Notes: generated from the letters alone by a model not told the origin. Numbered from the stretch's first letter, positions 1 to 10,778 are shown. The stretch is 64,000 nt of DNA from Siderastrea radians (GCA_964017195.1 OZ024894.1:3428847-3492846), one strand, 5' to 3'. Translations and numbers: made by a program.

Positions 1-166
1 GTACCGTTCCTTGAAGTTCGTTGCCAGTCCCACGTAGGATTCAGTTGCTGTGTCAGTCGTAATTGTTGCTTGGTAAACCACATTTTGTTGAAGGCATTTT
101 CCATCGAGTGGGCACTCAGTTTTGTTTCCGCTTTCATCGATTGCTTTTTGCTTTTACCCAACGAAT
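1..166 (-). mobile_element. Penelope-like element fragment: zinc-knuckle/GIY-YIG start, cut by window edge
   Basis: The minus strand reads a cysteine-containing segment (CPLDGKC), then NVVYQATITT and ESYVGLATNFKERY. This is the start of the GIY-YIG endonuclease domain found at the C-terminus of Penelope-like retroelements (PLEs); the two halves of the motif are the VVYQA and YVG stretches. The same CPLDGxC-xxxx-YxAT order recurs in the PLE at 1793-2408, but the sequence differs clearly, so this is another subfamily. The reading frame is open to the left edge and loses similarity rightwards beyond about 166. Inferred role: target nicking during retrotransposition. Only a fragment is present. 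Confidence 0.8.
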
Positions 167-393
167 TAGCGAGTTCATGCCCTCATCGTAATAGATATGT
201 CCTTAAGAACTTTAGAATAACATAACGCAACTACCTAGCAACCATCTGTATATAGACGCCAGCATTCGAATTTAACGGTCATTCGCCAATATTGCCTGAA
301 GTGTGTGGTCATCCTTTGGCCATACGAAACAGAGCTGTAGCAATAAAGCGATGAAATAATCTGAAGCCTGGAATAATTTTCGTTATAATATAT

Positions 394-432
<39 letters not shown>

Positions 433-504
433 AACGAATAAACAAGAAATAAAATTGCTTCACTTATCCTAGGAGTGCTCAATGCAGAAATATGCAGAGC
501 AAAA
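167..504. other. Non-coding stretch with (TA)n tract
   Basis: No gene is seen. A (TA)n run occupies about 386-432. The short reading frame here that encodes runs of Ile-Tyr is only the translation of this tract. Sequence just before 505 is not shared with the other side of the palindrome. Confidence 0.6.
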
Positions 505-527
505 TACAAATAAAGAAAGAAATTGTT

Positions 528-572
528 ACTAGTTACTCGAGTTTCACGCTCAAGGCGATCATCAGACTGAGT
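528..572 (-). ncRNA. Hammerhead ribozyme motif, left PLE arm
   Basis: This is the exact reverse complement of the motif at 2446-2490, in the inverted arm. All hammerhead core parts are present: CTGATGA, a stem II hairpin, GAAA, a minimal stem III, a GTA cleavage triplet and matching stem I strands. Confidence 0.75.
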
Positions 573-609
573 CAGTCTACGAAAAGATGTCAGTTATAGA
601 TGTTCAAAT

Positions 610-1225
610 TCAGGAACGGTTGGAGCGACGCTTCTTCTGATTGGTTGCCACGAAGAATTTGTTTTCGTGGCGGCATTTCGTTACCAGCTCGGATTTCTTG
701 TTCAAAAGGGAGAAATTTTGAGAGGTCAAGATGCAAAGTTTCTCAGATAAGCACAGGTTACAGCGAGAAGGATTGCCTTTGTATGCCCTTGCTCTTTTAA
801 TGATGCGCCAGTTGATTTTGTAGTCTATGTTTCCGTCCTTTAAGTTCCAGATGTATTTTGAAAGTACAGTGTCATGTGAGTGTTTTCGGTCTTTGAAAGA
901 AAGTTTGTGATTGTTGTATCGTGTTTTGAACTCATTTTCTGTCATGCCAATGTAGGTCCTTGAGTTACCGGAAGTTGTTGTGACAGTAGCTTCGTAGATA
1001 ATGTTTTTAGTGAGGCACGTGCCGTCAAGAGGGCAAAGGTTTTTGTTTCTACAATTGCATTTCTTCTCGCTAGAGGTCGTGCTATTTTCATTTAGAATCT
1101 TCTGATTGTGGCTTTTGATTATGTTAGCCATGTTTGTTGTGCAGCTGTAGCTGACCTTGAGGTTGTTCCTATTGAATATTTTGTGGAGCTTGTTGGACTT
1201 CGGGAAATGCTTGTTAATCAGGCCA
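610..1225 (-). pseudogene. Truncated inverted PLE C-terminus (linker + GIY-YIG)
   Basis: The minus-strand frame has a Met at 1131 and stop at 610 (173 aa), and PLE similarity continues upstream to 1225 where the palindrome arm ends. Visible order: cysteine cluster CNCRNKNLCPLDGTC, then GIY-YIG halves IIYEATVTT and TYIGMTENEFKTRYNNH, then a conserved C-terminal block with CNLCLSEKLCIL and ELVTKCRHENKF. The reverse transcriptase domain is absent, so this copy cannot move by itself. It is identical to the end of the plus-strand copy at 1887-2408. Confidence 0.85.
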
Positions 1226-2408
1226 TGGGCTGCTATGATGGAGCCGAGATTTGCGAGCTAGTTGGCCTGTACATCCTTCACAAATTATCATCAAAATTCC
1301 CGGAAGGAGACATCGGCTTGTACAGGGACGACGGTTTAGCAGTCTTTAAGAACATGAACGCAAAAGCCGGCGACAAAGCAAGAAAGGCCTTTTCTAAAGT
1401 CATCGGAGACCTTGGATTGAAAATTACAGTGCAAAGCAATCTCAAGGTGGTCGATTATCTAGATGTCACGCTAAATCTTACCCCTACAGGAAACCCGACA
1501 ACGATCCGTTGTACATTAATGCCAAATCGAATCATCCTCCATCTACAATTAGGCAAATTCCGACATCCATAGGAACTAGAATATCGGGCTTATCCTGCGA
1601 CCAAGACGAGTTCCACAAAACCTCGCAATTATACAACAATGCTCTAAAATCCAGTGGGTTCAACCAGCAAATCCATTATGTTGAAAATCAAGACCAAGGA
1701 AGAACAAAATCAAGAAACAGATCAAGGAACATCATATGGTTCAACCCACCATACAGTCAAAATGTTCGAACAAACATCGCTAAGTCCTTCCTTGGCCTGA
1801 TTAACAAGCATTTCCCGAAGTCCAACAAGCTCCACAAAATATTCAATAGGAACAACCTCAAGGTCAGCTACAGCTGCACAACAAACATGGCTAACATAAT
1901 CAAAAGCCACAATCAGAAGATTCTAAATGAAAATAGCACGACCTCTAGCGAGAAGAAATGCAATTGTAGAAACAAAAACCTTTGCCCTCTTGACGGCACG
2001 TGCCTCACTAAAAACATTATCTACGAAGCTACTGTCACAACAACTTCCGGTAACTCAAGGACCTACATTGGCATGACAGAAAATGAGTTCAAAACACGAT
2101 ACAACAATCACAAACTTTCTTTCAAAGACCGAAAACACTCACATGACACTGTACTTTCAAAATACATCTGGAACTTAAAGGACGGAAACATAGACTACAA
2201 AATCAACTGGCGCATCATTAAAAGAGCAAGGGCATACAAAGGCAATCCTTCTCGCTGTAACCTGTGCTTATCTGAGAAACTTTGCATCTTGACCTCTCAA
2301 AATTTCTCCCTTTTGAACAAGAAATCCGAGCTGGTAACGAAATGCCGCCACGAAAACAAATTCTTCGTGGCAACCAATCAGAAGAAGCGTCGCTCCAACC
2401 GTTCCTGA
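1226..2408 (+). pseudogene. PLE reverse transcriptase (palm) + GIY-YIG, frameshifted
   Basis: The first part (about 1226-1480) reads the PLE reverse transcriptase palm: GAEICELVGLYIL, then the catalytic motif YRDD (1321-1332) in GLYRDDGLAVF, then VVDYLDVTLNL. A small deletion near 1480 shifts the frame. The second frame (PYRKPDNDPLYINAKSNHPPS onward) runs through the linker (IWFNPPYSQNV, LHKIFNRNNLKVSYS), the CNCRNKNLC-CPLDGTC cluster and the GIY-YIG endonuclease, to the stop at 2408. The N-terminal half of RT is missing. Known family role: target-primed reverse transcription with an unusual GIY-YIG nuclease. The frameshift and 5' truncation make this copy non-functional. Confidence 0.88.
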
Positions 2409-2445
2409 ATTTGAACATCTATAACTGACATCTTTTCGTAGACTG

Positions 2446-2490
2446 ACTCAGTCTGATGATCGCCTTGAGCGTGAAACTCGAGTAACTAGT
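2446..2490 (+). ncRNA. Hammerhead ribozyme motif, right PLE arm
   Basis: Core CTGATGA is at 2453-2459. Stem II is CGC-cttga-GCG. GAAA is at 2473-2476. Stem III is one C-G pair closing a TCGA loop. The cleavage triplet is GTA (2482-2484). Stem I pairs ACTcAGT (2446-2452, one bulged C) with ACTAGT (2485-2490). This meets the type-I hammerhead consensus including the NUH rule. It lies 38 bases downstream of the PLE stop codon. PLEs are known to carry hammerheads with very short stem III in their terminal repeats. Confidence 0.8.
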
Positions 2491-2511
2491 AACAATTTCT
2501 TTCTTTATTTG

Positions 2512-2617
2512 TATATATATATATATATATATATTAGTTGATTTGCAGAACTGCTGTCAGAGTGCTCAATAGAAAAACTAGAGCATAAATATTAGAATAT
2601 ATATAGAATATATTAGA

Positions 2618-2667
<50 letters not shown>
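2512..2667. repeat. (TA)n tracts flanking the PLE
   Basis: (TA)n runs lie at 2512-2535 and about 2596-2667, separated by unique AT-rich sequence. The first starts exactly where the palindrome arm ends. Confidence 0.9.
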
Positions 2668-2669
<2 letters not shown>

Positions 2670-3184
2670 ACAATTACTCTACGAGGGCGCGCTGGATATC
2701 GAATGATAGATAACCAACGAAGCCCGAGTAGAATAATTGTTTTATTAAAAACTTAACCACATGAGAAAAGAAATTTAAACGGAACAAGAATCGATCACAT
2801 GACTGAACGAAAAAGGCGCCAAAACCTTGCGAAGTGTTGCAGCGTTTCATTGCAAAGCTGAATGAATCAATGAAAAGTGCTCGAAAGTGAACAAAGTAGC
2901 ACAAGTTTTGGAGAAAAATCTTCTAATTATTGGCTCTGCAATATGGTACATGTTTGATATTTCCTGAGACATTGTTGTAATCTCGTTTAAAGCGGATTGA
3001 AGCTGTACAATTTCGCCACATTAACTGCTGAAGTTTGTAATCTGTTCGCACAACGGAGCCATCCTGTGCGTGTTTGATCGAACTGAAGACAGAACAAATT
3101 TGAACTTGAAGAGGTAATTTCTATGCAGCTCAGAAGCAAGATTACTGTAGCGAGGAACATTAGAATTCATCATCATAGTTTGTT
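2668..3184. other. No recognisable feature
   Basis: Several stops in every frame and no motif recognised. A GTAGAATAATTGTTTTATTA segment near 2728-2747 resembles the end of the hairpin element at 51770-51882, and may be a MITE remnant. Confidence 0.4.
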
Positions 3185-3300
3185 AAACGCAAAGCGCAAA
3201 ATGCAGTTGCTCTCGGTTTAGAGGTTGCGGACGGAATGGTAAAAACAACATTCAAACAACTGGAAAAGCGATTCAACTCCGTTTACATGGCATCCGATTT
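3185..3300 (+). repeat. Dispersed coding-like repeat, copy 1
   Basis: About 110 bases match, in inverted orientation, 56605-56715. In this copy the frame is open: KRKAQNAVALGLEVADGM followed by VKTTFKQLEKRF and NSVYMAS. It is preceded by an AG that could be a splice acceptor (catcatcatag near 3179). The other copy has an in-frame stop. Preservation of the reading phase suggests an exon of a transposon or multicopy gene, but I do not recognise the family. Confidence 0.5.
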
Positions 3301-3958
3301 CTTTCTGAGCATTTGGACCTGTTGGAACACAGAGCTACAACGAGTGCAGGTAAACCAGTGTCAATTTTGCGTTTGTAAAGCCGAAAAAAATCTCGCCCTT
3401 CCTTCTTTCTTGGTAGTTTGCAGCTGTATTTTTTTTAGTACTTGTTTAGGCTGATTCATGATTTTCGCACCGACTTGCTATGAATGTGTGATAGTTTTAT
3501 TAAAATGCTCCTGCCCCATTTCATTGTGTTTTATTTTATGTCTTGTCTTGATATTTTGAAGTGGAAAGCCTTCCTGATAAAACCTACCGTTTGCCGTTCA
3601 ATTTCAATGATCGACGTGACGATCGATGAAAGAAATTAATTGTAAACACAACGCTTTATGCTTAAATTTCCATTTCTGCACACTTTCTTCAAACAATTTT
3701 GACTTGTGTTAGACGACGCTGTTAGTGATGCTTGTTGGTGACGATGTTGGAATTTCTGCTTAATTTAAATTCGCTGTCAAGTGATTTTTCTGGTCCATTT
3801 TTCTCGTCGGGTTGCTCGCGAGGAAAAACTTTCAGCTCACTTTGTTGTTGAGTGTTCATTGACCATATTTGTCGCAGCAGGTATATGAGCTGATAGCCTA
3901 GCTCGGTTCAGCCAATCAAAATGCTAGAAATCCAATATACCTAGTCCAGTTTTTAATA
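3301..3958. other. No recognisable feature
   Basis: AT-rich, with no open frame of note and no clear repeat. It ends at a short (TA) stretch (3959-3970) beside the next PLE end. Confidence 0.4.
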
Positions 3959-3995
3959 AATATATATATACTATAATTAAAAGATGGAGATTGCA

Positions 3996-4044
3996 CGGAC
4001 AGTTACTTAAGTTTCACGCACAAGGCGATCATCAGACTGTGCCG
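3996..4044 (-). ncRNA. Hammerhead ribozyme motif in PLE 3' end
   Basis: On the minus strand: stem I CGGcACAGT, core CTGATGA (complement of 4029-4035), stem II CGCcttgtGCG, GAAA (4012-4015), C-ttaa-G minimal stem III, triplet GTA (4004-4006), then ACTGTCCG. Stem I pairs ACAGT/ACTGT and then CGG/CCG around one bulged C. Stem I and the loops differ from the 2446-2490 motif while the pairing is kept, which supports a selected RNA structure. Confidence 0.8.
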
Positions 4045-4327
4045 TTAATGGCAGTCGAAAGAAAATTTAAACTACATTCATGGAGGGCGGTTTGAGTGAT
4101 CCTGCTTCTGATTGGCTGCATAAGACTTGTTTTCGTACCTGCACTTGGTGATTAATTCAGATCTCTTATTGCGGAGAGTAGATCTGTCAGCTGATAGAAT
4201 GCAGAGCTTCTCTGTCAGACACAAATTGCAGCGCGAGCAATCACGAAACAGGCCCGTTGGGATGAAAGTGCAGCTCTTTTTCCACTTTCAAAACATATAC
4301 CACGCTCCACTTCAACGCATCGAGCAC
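4045..4327 (-). pseudogene. 5'-truncated PLE C-terminal fragment
   Basis: Minus-strand translation gives CNLCLTEKLCIL, RNKRSELITKCRYENK and ANQKQDHS, the same C-terminal block as the PLE at 1793-2408 (CNLCLSEKLCIL, ELVTKCRHENKF). Its similarity ends near 4245. The adjoining 4237-4327 is repeated at 11405-11510. The catalytic GIY-YIG part is absent. The hammerhead at 3996-4044 lies just downstream in element orientation. Confidence 0.75.
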
Positions 4328-4722
4328 TGTATAACAAAAGTATATATCTATCTATATATTTCTCTGTATGAAAACGTTTCTGAAAATGAGTGATATATAT
4401 CAGTATATATGTATACTTCACTGGCGAAAAATGTCTGATTGGTCGACGCGTGACCACGTGATCGAGCTCTTACATTCAAGATGGCCACCAAAGTTGTTGG
4501 AGGTCTTTCTTTCTTTCGGCAAGTGTTGACAGTTAGCTCGAGAAGAAACACAGAAGTAGAAGGAACGATAACAGCGTAAGGGTTATAAGTCTCAGACGAG
4601 GTTGGTTGCGGATGGACAGGACGATTTGTTTTCGTGTTCACCACCTGTAACTTACGTTTTGAGAATCGTTTCGGCACTTGGCAACATCATTTGATCATCG
4701 CTCGTTTGATAGATTTTAGCAC

Positions 4723-5286
4723 ATGAGACATGGTTGTAATTGCAAGAAACTGGAACATTTTACTGTCCCTTATAAGAGATTTCTTAGAAAGCCTGCAGCA
4801 GTTGGGGAAACAGGTCTAGGAAAATGCAAAGCCATTTTCAATCGGTGTGGACGTAAGTTAAAAAATAGCATGTTGTTAGGAAGTGTTTTTTGTATTGCAG
4901 AATAATATCGTGCCTGACGTTGACCGTTACAAAATTTTTTAAGTGTTGTACCAGTTTTCAAATTATAGAGTATCCTCCTTAATAAAATAAGTGCATTACT
5001 GTGGAGTTAGTACCTGCACTGTGTACCGCTAGAAAAAATATTAAGCTTATAAATGCATAAAGAAAATTACACAAAGAAGTAATTAAATGTTTTAGATTCT
5101 CACACTCCAACAAAAGTTGTTTGTTCTCATTGTGATCTTCTTCTACTCAAGGGCAACCCTTTTCGGGATGGTCAAAAAACTTATATGCCTAAAGAAACTA
5201 CACCATTCTACTTCGATTCTTATTGGTTGTTAGAAGGCAAATTAAATATTCAGTATTTTGCACTTACTAGTAACTGCAAATACTAG
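4723..5286 (+). CDS. Candidate two-exon small gene, CxxC-containing, unknown function
   Basis: Exon 1 is 4723-4852, ending in a consensus donor (GTAAGT at 4853). Exon 2 is 5096-5286, after a TTTTAG acceptor. The 243-base intron interrupts one codon and joining keeps the frame, giving 106 codons with a stop at 5284-5286. Visible features: GCNCKK near the N-terminus, a basic block KRFLRKPAA, and VVCSHCDLLLL after the junction, which could hold a metal together with the first cysteine pair. No catalytic motif. It lies just inside the left end of a putative transposon, downstream of a GC-richer, promoter-like stretch. It may be a host gene fragment or a transposon gene; the splice model is inference. 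Confidence 0.4.
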
Positions 5287-6440
5287 ATTGAAAATTAGTT
5301 ATAAATCACTAAAGACTACAGGCCAGTAAGGCCTTACCAAGAATTGTGAACATCAATTTGGAGTTGTCTTCAGTAGTAGATAGCACAGAGTCCCAAAGAG
5401 CTTTGAGCATAATAAAAAAGATTTGAATTATTCAATTATTTAGATTTTTGAAGGGATGTGACAAATGTCCAACTGTTTTGTTGCTCCTACAGTTGTAGTC
5501 GACTTGCCAGTCCAGTACACTTTTTGTGCTACTTTGAAAGTTCTTTCGAAATTATTGCCTATAAACTGGTTTCCAGGGATGTGATAAATGTCCAACTGTT
5601 TTGTTGCTGACCTACATCAATTACACTGACCTAAAGGCTCATGCAATGGTTAAGACTGTTTAACAGAAAGGTCTCGCTTGCAGAGTGTGGTATAAATTCT
5701 GAACTGTATTACCAGCCATATAATAACAGGTCCAAATAATTCAGCTGTAGAGTAAGCTGGTCTATTATTTCACCTAGTGAGTTTCAAACTGAACAATCAC
5801 CGAAACAGCTGACATTACATATATTTCAATAAACAATCTTGGGTGCATTGAAAAACATTTAATTGAGCAAAATCCTAAAAGAAGTAAATGAGTTCCAATC
5901 ATGATTTGATTCCATTAGGGAAGTGGTCATAACAAGTGTACTTGATGAGGACCCACCTCATGTAGGGGTAGGGGGCTATGCAAGATATCACCTGTCTGAT
6001 TTAGCCAAATGGACAAAATTTATTGGCCTCAAAATTTGAGTTGAGACTTTCATATTAGGTGTGCTTGAAGCTTGCATTGCTGGAGAAATGGCACAGGGAG
6101 GATTGAATCTTTTTCTTAGTTTCTACTCCTGATAATGTGGGGGCTATACAAACAAGACACCATCTTTTAAGGTGGGGGAAAGGGGGTACACGAAGAGACC
6201 ACCTGTCTTTTTGCCGCATGGTGGGTCCTGTCTGAGCACAATAGTTTTGACCATTTATATTGTCTTCATTATAGAACTAAAGTTTGCAAACTTTTTATTA
6301 AATACACTTGTTGGTATGTAGGTGAACAGCCCAACAACAGCTTGCCAGCATCAAGACCCCATTATAATTAATTTATATCTGAATTACAGTGGTCTTGACA
6401 ATCTTGCACTAAAGGAGTAACCCCCTCCCCCAATAACAGC

Positions 6441-6472
<32 letters not shown>

Positions 6473-8311
6473 AAAGGTGAGAAGATACAAGATATGAAGT
6501 ACTGCTGCAAAGAGCATGTTTATTTGCATTCTCTCCACAATATAATGTCCTTTTACATATGTACATTCATCACCATCACATGAATAATGTCCTGTTGCCA
6601 ATGTGTGTTTCCATTTTTTTTGCTCAGTCTTCCATGAAAACTTTTTCATCTTGGTCTGAAAAAAAAAAACAAGCATATGATACACATGTTGACATTAAAT
6701 CAGTTTTTAAATTAATCAACAAGCACCTCTTGGATCCAACCTTTGTACAAATGACAACACTTGAAAACAAAGGCAAGTAAGCATTTTATTATAATTCTGA
6801 TTATCAAAGGAGGGTGTAAGGTGGTAAGATCTGAAACACGTTACATCTTGAAAGCATTTAGTACCACTATCATTTTGGACAAGCATTATGTTAAAACTAA
6901 AAAAAAAGTTGATGATCCTGGGCTAAAAAGTGCACATTTAACAGAAACTACCCTGCACCCAGCATTTCTGGGGCAAAGACAACACCTAAAGGTAAAGCAG
7001 GGGTTATGAAAATTATTTTTACAAAAATTTAAATCAAGTTTGATTCCCAATGTACCTGTGTCTATGACAAGCATCATTTTACTAGTATTAGTGACTCTGG
7101 TGGCTGCCAATTTTGGGCCAATAATATTGTAATTTTGTCCATGACTATAATAACTGTAAGAACAGTATATTTTTATGTACTAAAAACAGATCAGAGTTAG
7201 CAATTACATATCCAAATGAGCTTACAGGGGAGGTGCCCCAAGCAAAAAAGGGATGGGGGTACAAATATGTTTCAGAATGAAAATAAATATATTCCCTCGG
7301 GGTACACTACAGCAACAGATAAAGAATTGACTGACAACTAAGAACAAAACCAAAAAAAAAAATTAAATATAAAACTAGAAATACCCCAAAAGGTTCTTGC
7401 TCATCAAGCAATGTTTATAACAAAGAGTGAAAAATCTACTTGCTAAAAATGTGTAATTTTCAAAAATTTACACTTAAATGCTTAAATGTTTCCATCTGGT
7501 TCTTGCTCGTCAGATAAACAACAAACATCTTTCTAACAGGGAGTGAAAAACCTTAAGACACATTAAAATAATCCACACGTTGAAAATTTATTCTCAAACT
7601 ACACAATTTTATCAGCATGAAATGATACAAAAAGGGATTGTGGAAATTACAAAAGGCAAATAAGATATTGTAACTCTGCAAATCATGCTTACAGAAAGTC
7701 ATGCCTAGGCGTAATCTACATAAACGAGTAAAGAAAGTAAGCTTACATCTCGTAGTCATAACTTGTATTAAAATACCGGAATAAGATACCATCTGAACAG
7801 CATCCATGATATTCGACATGGTACGAATTATTCACTCAAAACAGTCTACACGTATCAGGAAATTATCACTTCCCTGCCAGCCGGTCCAAGCCAAGTCATA
7901 TGTCTACAGAAAGCCCAGAAATCGACTTTTTACCCTTTTATTATTTCTTTTTGGACCGGGTGGCATGAAACTTACACCAAGCAAAAACGTTCAAATCACT
8001 GACCTTTTCTGTGCCATTTTTCCTCGAGAGGCAGCATCTTTCGACGTCGACTGCAGAAAAATAAACCGACTGGCAGCATTTGTTGAACTGTCCCAGGATG
8101 CTAAATTGCCTACAGAATATGATCCACTTAATAACGAGGACAAATCTAGTTTCGATTTCTCGCAGACATAAAAAAAAGCCATCTGGCTATCGCCATAACA
8201 CGGCAGCCATCACTCCGTCTTCTAATTCTTTTCTCGCGGGCATTTTCGCTTCTGAACCAATTACAAAGCTGGAAACCTGTCACGTGATTTTTTGCGCAGC
8301 GCATGCGTACT
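5287..8311. other. Transposon interior without recognisable genes
   Basis: Mostly AT-rich non-coding sequence. A GTCCAACTGTTTTGTTGCT phrase is repeated at about 5467 and 5590. Two related GGTGGG/GGGGGCTA stretches lie near 5950-6230. A (CAA)n tract is at 6440-6473. Short frames here have no recognisable motif. Confidence 0.45.
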
Positions 8312-8350
8312 ACATTTTTCGCCAGTGAAATATGTATACATATATATATA

Positions 8351-9436
8351 TTGCACGTGCGCAATGGCAAATCATTTGGGTTGCTTTGGAAATGAGGAAA
8401 TCGACCCAAAAAGCAGCAGTGTTATTGGGCGTTACACAAAAAAAACAATTTTCAATATTTTGTGTCGTTTCCCTAGAAACGGCACTGTTCGCCCTTGTGG
8501 AATTGTCATAGCAATTCTATAACAAAAGGCCAAGTGCTTAAGTTGATGGAGTTTATTATGCGTTATCAAGGGGCATACTTCAGAGAAGCTGTGGACATCG
8601 AAAGCCTTTGTGACAGAGAGTTTATTATGTCCTGGTAGACAATGATGTAATTGACTTTTGTTTTCTTGATAGTTGTAAGGTCAATGAGTAGTAATTGCTT
8701 TTGCTCTTCAAATTCTACTTTTGTTAGAAAGCTTTATTTTAAAAGTTCACCAAGCCCCTTAAGATGCCCCAAAATGACTGTTAGTGCTTCCCCCCTTTTT
8801 TTCAGTTATGTTGCAGTTCAGTTAACATTAACATTACGTCTTCGTGAACATTAAAATCTTGGATGATTTGTCGCTCAAATTGTCTTTTGTCGTCCAAATC
8901 GTTGTAAATCTGATCATAGTTAGAGAACTTATCCTTAAAGGCCTCTATTTAGCAAAACAATAACATGACCCAAACTCACCATCCTTTTATTTTGGAGGCA
9001 ATACAAATCAAGAGAATGGCAGAGAAGATTCATGTAAATTGTTATTTTGACACTTCAGGGCATGTGTGATTTTTTTTCGAATAACCAACGTTTTCAACAA
9101 AGAAAACATTAAATTAACTCACATACTTGATGTCGTTATGATTGCATGTGTTTAAAAAAATAACAACAAGAACAACTGGTTTAAATGCCGAACATTGCCG
9201 TCTTGCCGTAAACGAAACAAATCACTCCCACTTCATGGGTTGATTTCCTAATGCGAAAAACAAGCCAGATTGATTTCCCACCGCAACTCACGACTGTAAG
9301 GGGAGGCCCCTTGAGGACAACATGTTCTTTGTTAAAATGAAACAAAGGAACCGAAGAAGAAAAAAATTTCGTTGACCTGAGATTTTTAACAAGTTGAACA
9401 ATGACATGTGAAAATTGCACGCGGGCGCACGTGCAA
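8351..9436. mobile_element. Possible small TIR element (weak)
   Basis: TTGCACGTGCGC at 8351-8362 is matched by its reverse complement at 9425-9436. The core GCACGTGC is itself palindromic, so the match is less striking than its 12-base length suggests. The right end is followed by a 9450-9490 stretch that repeats 4355-4390. Nothing coding is recognised between. Confidence 0.25.
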
Positions 9437-9507
9437 CAAAACAAAAGGATCTATCTATATATTTCTCTGTATGAAAACGTTTCTAAAAATGGCTGTCTAT
9501 ATATATA

Positions 9508-10652
9508 TAAGTTGAATGAAAAAGGAAGTCAACTGCAAACCGCTCACAGGTCCATGTTCAATACAAACGTTTCGCCCTTCGGGCTTCTTCAGTGTATGGT
9601 TGACATTGGACAATACTTGGTAAAGCTAGGTCGGTTACAAGATCATATATATATGTACAGGGGGTGGTAGATTGCGAAGTCTTAAGGTAACGTAATAATG
9701 AATGGGTTTACAAAAAGTGCTGATGAAATAGCGCTAATGAAGGTTACAATTACAAAACATTACAAGTAACTTGTCAAAGGCCGCAGAAGGTAAACAATAA
9801 TACATAATTTGTCAGCCAAAGATTACATAACATTTAATATATTCAAAGGATTTACAAAAGGTGCTAATGAAATGAACCAACAAAGGTTACAAGACATTAC
9901 AAATAACTAGTCAGAGGTCTTCATAAAAAATATTGCCTAATTTGGCAGCCGAAGGGAACCATAACAATAAAAATTTAGGTCTAGCTATCATGCAACTAAA
10001 CAAATCAAAAATAATAATGCAAGGTGGTATGAGAAAAGTACGATAAGAATTTCTTCAACGTAACAAAATCCTAACTAGACAATGACTAGAGGACCTTGAA
10101 TAAAAGCAACAGTTAGATGGACAACAGTTTCCAAGGCAGGAGTCCTTAAACAGAAAAATCCGTAATAAAATCCCCGGCCGAAGCCCCTGAGTAGATCAAG
10201 TGTACGCTAAAATAACAAAATCCTAAAGAAAGGCCTTTGAACGTATATACGAGACTCTTATTGTTAAATTAATCTTTACACCTAGCTCTTAAAGTTAAAA
10301 CTATTAAAAATATTATTAAAAAATTAAAAATCGGAAATTCTAAACAACTCACAAAACAAAAATGGCTAAAAGTGCATACAACACGTCAATTAAACCTAAT
10401 TCGATTTTTTGAATTGAATTCGGATCTTTTATTGAGGCCCTGAGGTTGGAGAGTGCAGAGTTAGGAGCACCAGAACGCTTCCCTTGTGAGTAAGCGTTAA
10501 TCAATTTGACCGTCACTTTCATTAACAACGTTTTCGATCACAATGAATTTAAAGTCAGACATTTGGTGTTCAATTCTATTATATTGAAACGTTTGTATTA
10601 AACATGGACCTGTGAGCGGTTTGCAGTTGACTTCCTTTTTCATTCAACTTAT
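9508..10652. mobile_element. PLE terminal-repeat-like unit with inverted ends
   Basis: 9508-9573 and 10586-10652 are inverted copies of about 66 bases. The left copy carries a full hammerhead motif (minus strand). The right copy is cut exactly at the GAAAC of that motif. Between them lies non-coding DNA with a degenerate tandem repeat of roughly 135 bases (about 9705-9845 and 9846-9975). A (TA)n tract follows at about 10741-10764. This fits a non-coding terminal repeat of a PLE, but no RT is attached. Confidence 0.55.
9561..9597 (-). ncRNA. Hammerhead-like motif (dimer type, stem III without loop)
   Basis: Minus strand: stem I ATACA, CTGAAGA, stem II GCCCgaaGGGC, GAAAC, then GTT and TGTAT. 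Stem I pairs ATACA/TGTAT perfectly. Stem III would be C-G with no loop; such sites are known in PLE and retrozyme hammerheads, which act as dimers through a palindromic AACGTT. Confidence 0.65.
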
Positions 10653-10778
10653 CTAATTCTTGGAGTCGAGGCATCGTGTATCCGTTTGGATCCCACTCAT
10701 AAGCGGCATTTTTCGTTGGTGACACAGTTTCTTCATTCAATCTATATATATATATATATATATAAGTAATTTATTTAA

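Larger units (their letters stand above)
505..2513. mobile_element. Penelope-like element with near-perfect terminal inverted repeat
   Basis: Positions 505-1225 and 1793-2513 are reverse complements of each other (coordinates sum to 3018), with a 567-base unpaired centre. The 173 codons encoded in each arm translate identically, so divergence is essentially nil. Each arm carries the 3' part of the same PLE: linker, GIY-YIG domain, 3' untranslated tail and a hammerhead motif near the outer edge. The centre adds reverse transcriptase sequence only to the plus-strand copy. A 5'-truncated inverted copy joined head-to-head to a longer copy is a known arrangement for Penelope elements. The right arm runs directly into a (TA)n tract. 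Confidence 0.85.
4419..8327. mobile_element. Putative DNA transposon with CACTGGCGAAAAATGT terminal inverted repeats
   Basis: CACTGGCGAAAAATGT occurs at 4419-4434 and its exact reverse complement at 8312-8327. Both ends are followed internally by a CACGTGA-type motif. Both outer flanks are TA-rich (tatgtatac), so a target duplication cannot be defined. The start resembles CACTA/CMC or hAT-type ends, but no transposase was recognised inside, so the superfamily is open. The interior contains a candidate spliced gene (4723-5286), a (CAA)n tract (6440-6473) and otherwise non-coding AT-rich DNA. Confidence 0.5.

Noticed and set aside
309..509. Protein frame with Ile-Tyr repeats
   Set aside because: It is the translation of a (TA)n tract; the same applies to similar frames at 11218-11463 and 27716-27958.
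1108..1225. First 40 codons of the plus-strand frame starting at 1108
   Set aside because: This part is the antisense of the inverted PLE arm; genuine RT sequence starts at about 1226.
2218..2418. 66-codon minus-strand frame, present identically at 600-800 on the plus strand
   Set aside because: Shadow of the PLE GIY-YIG frame duplicated by the palindrome.
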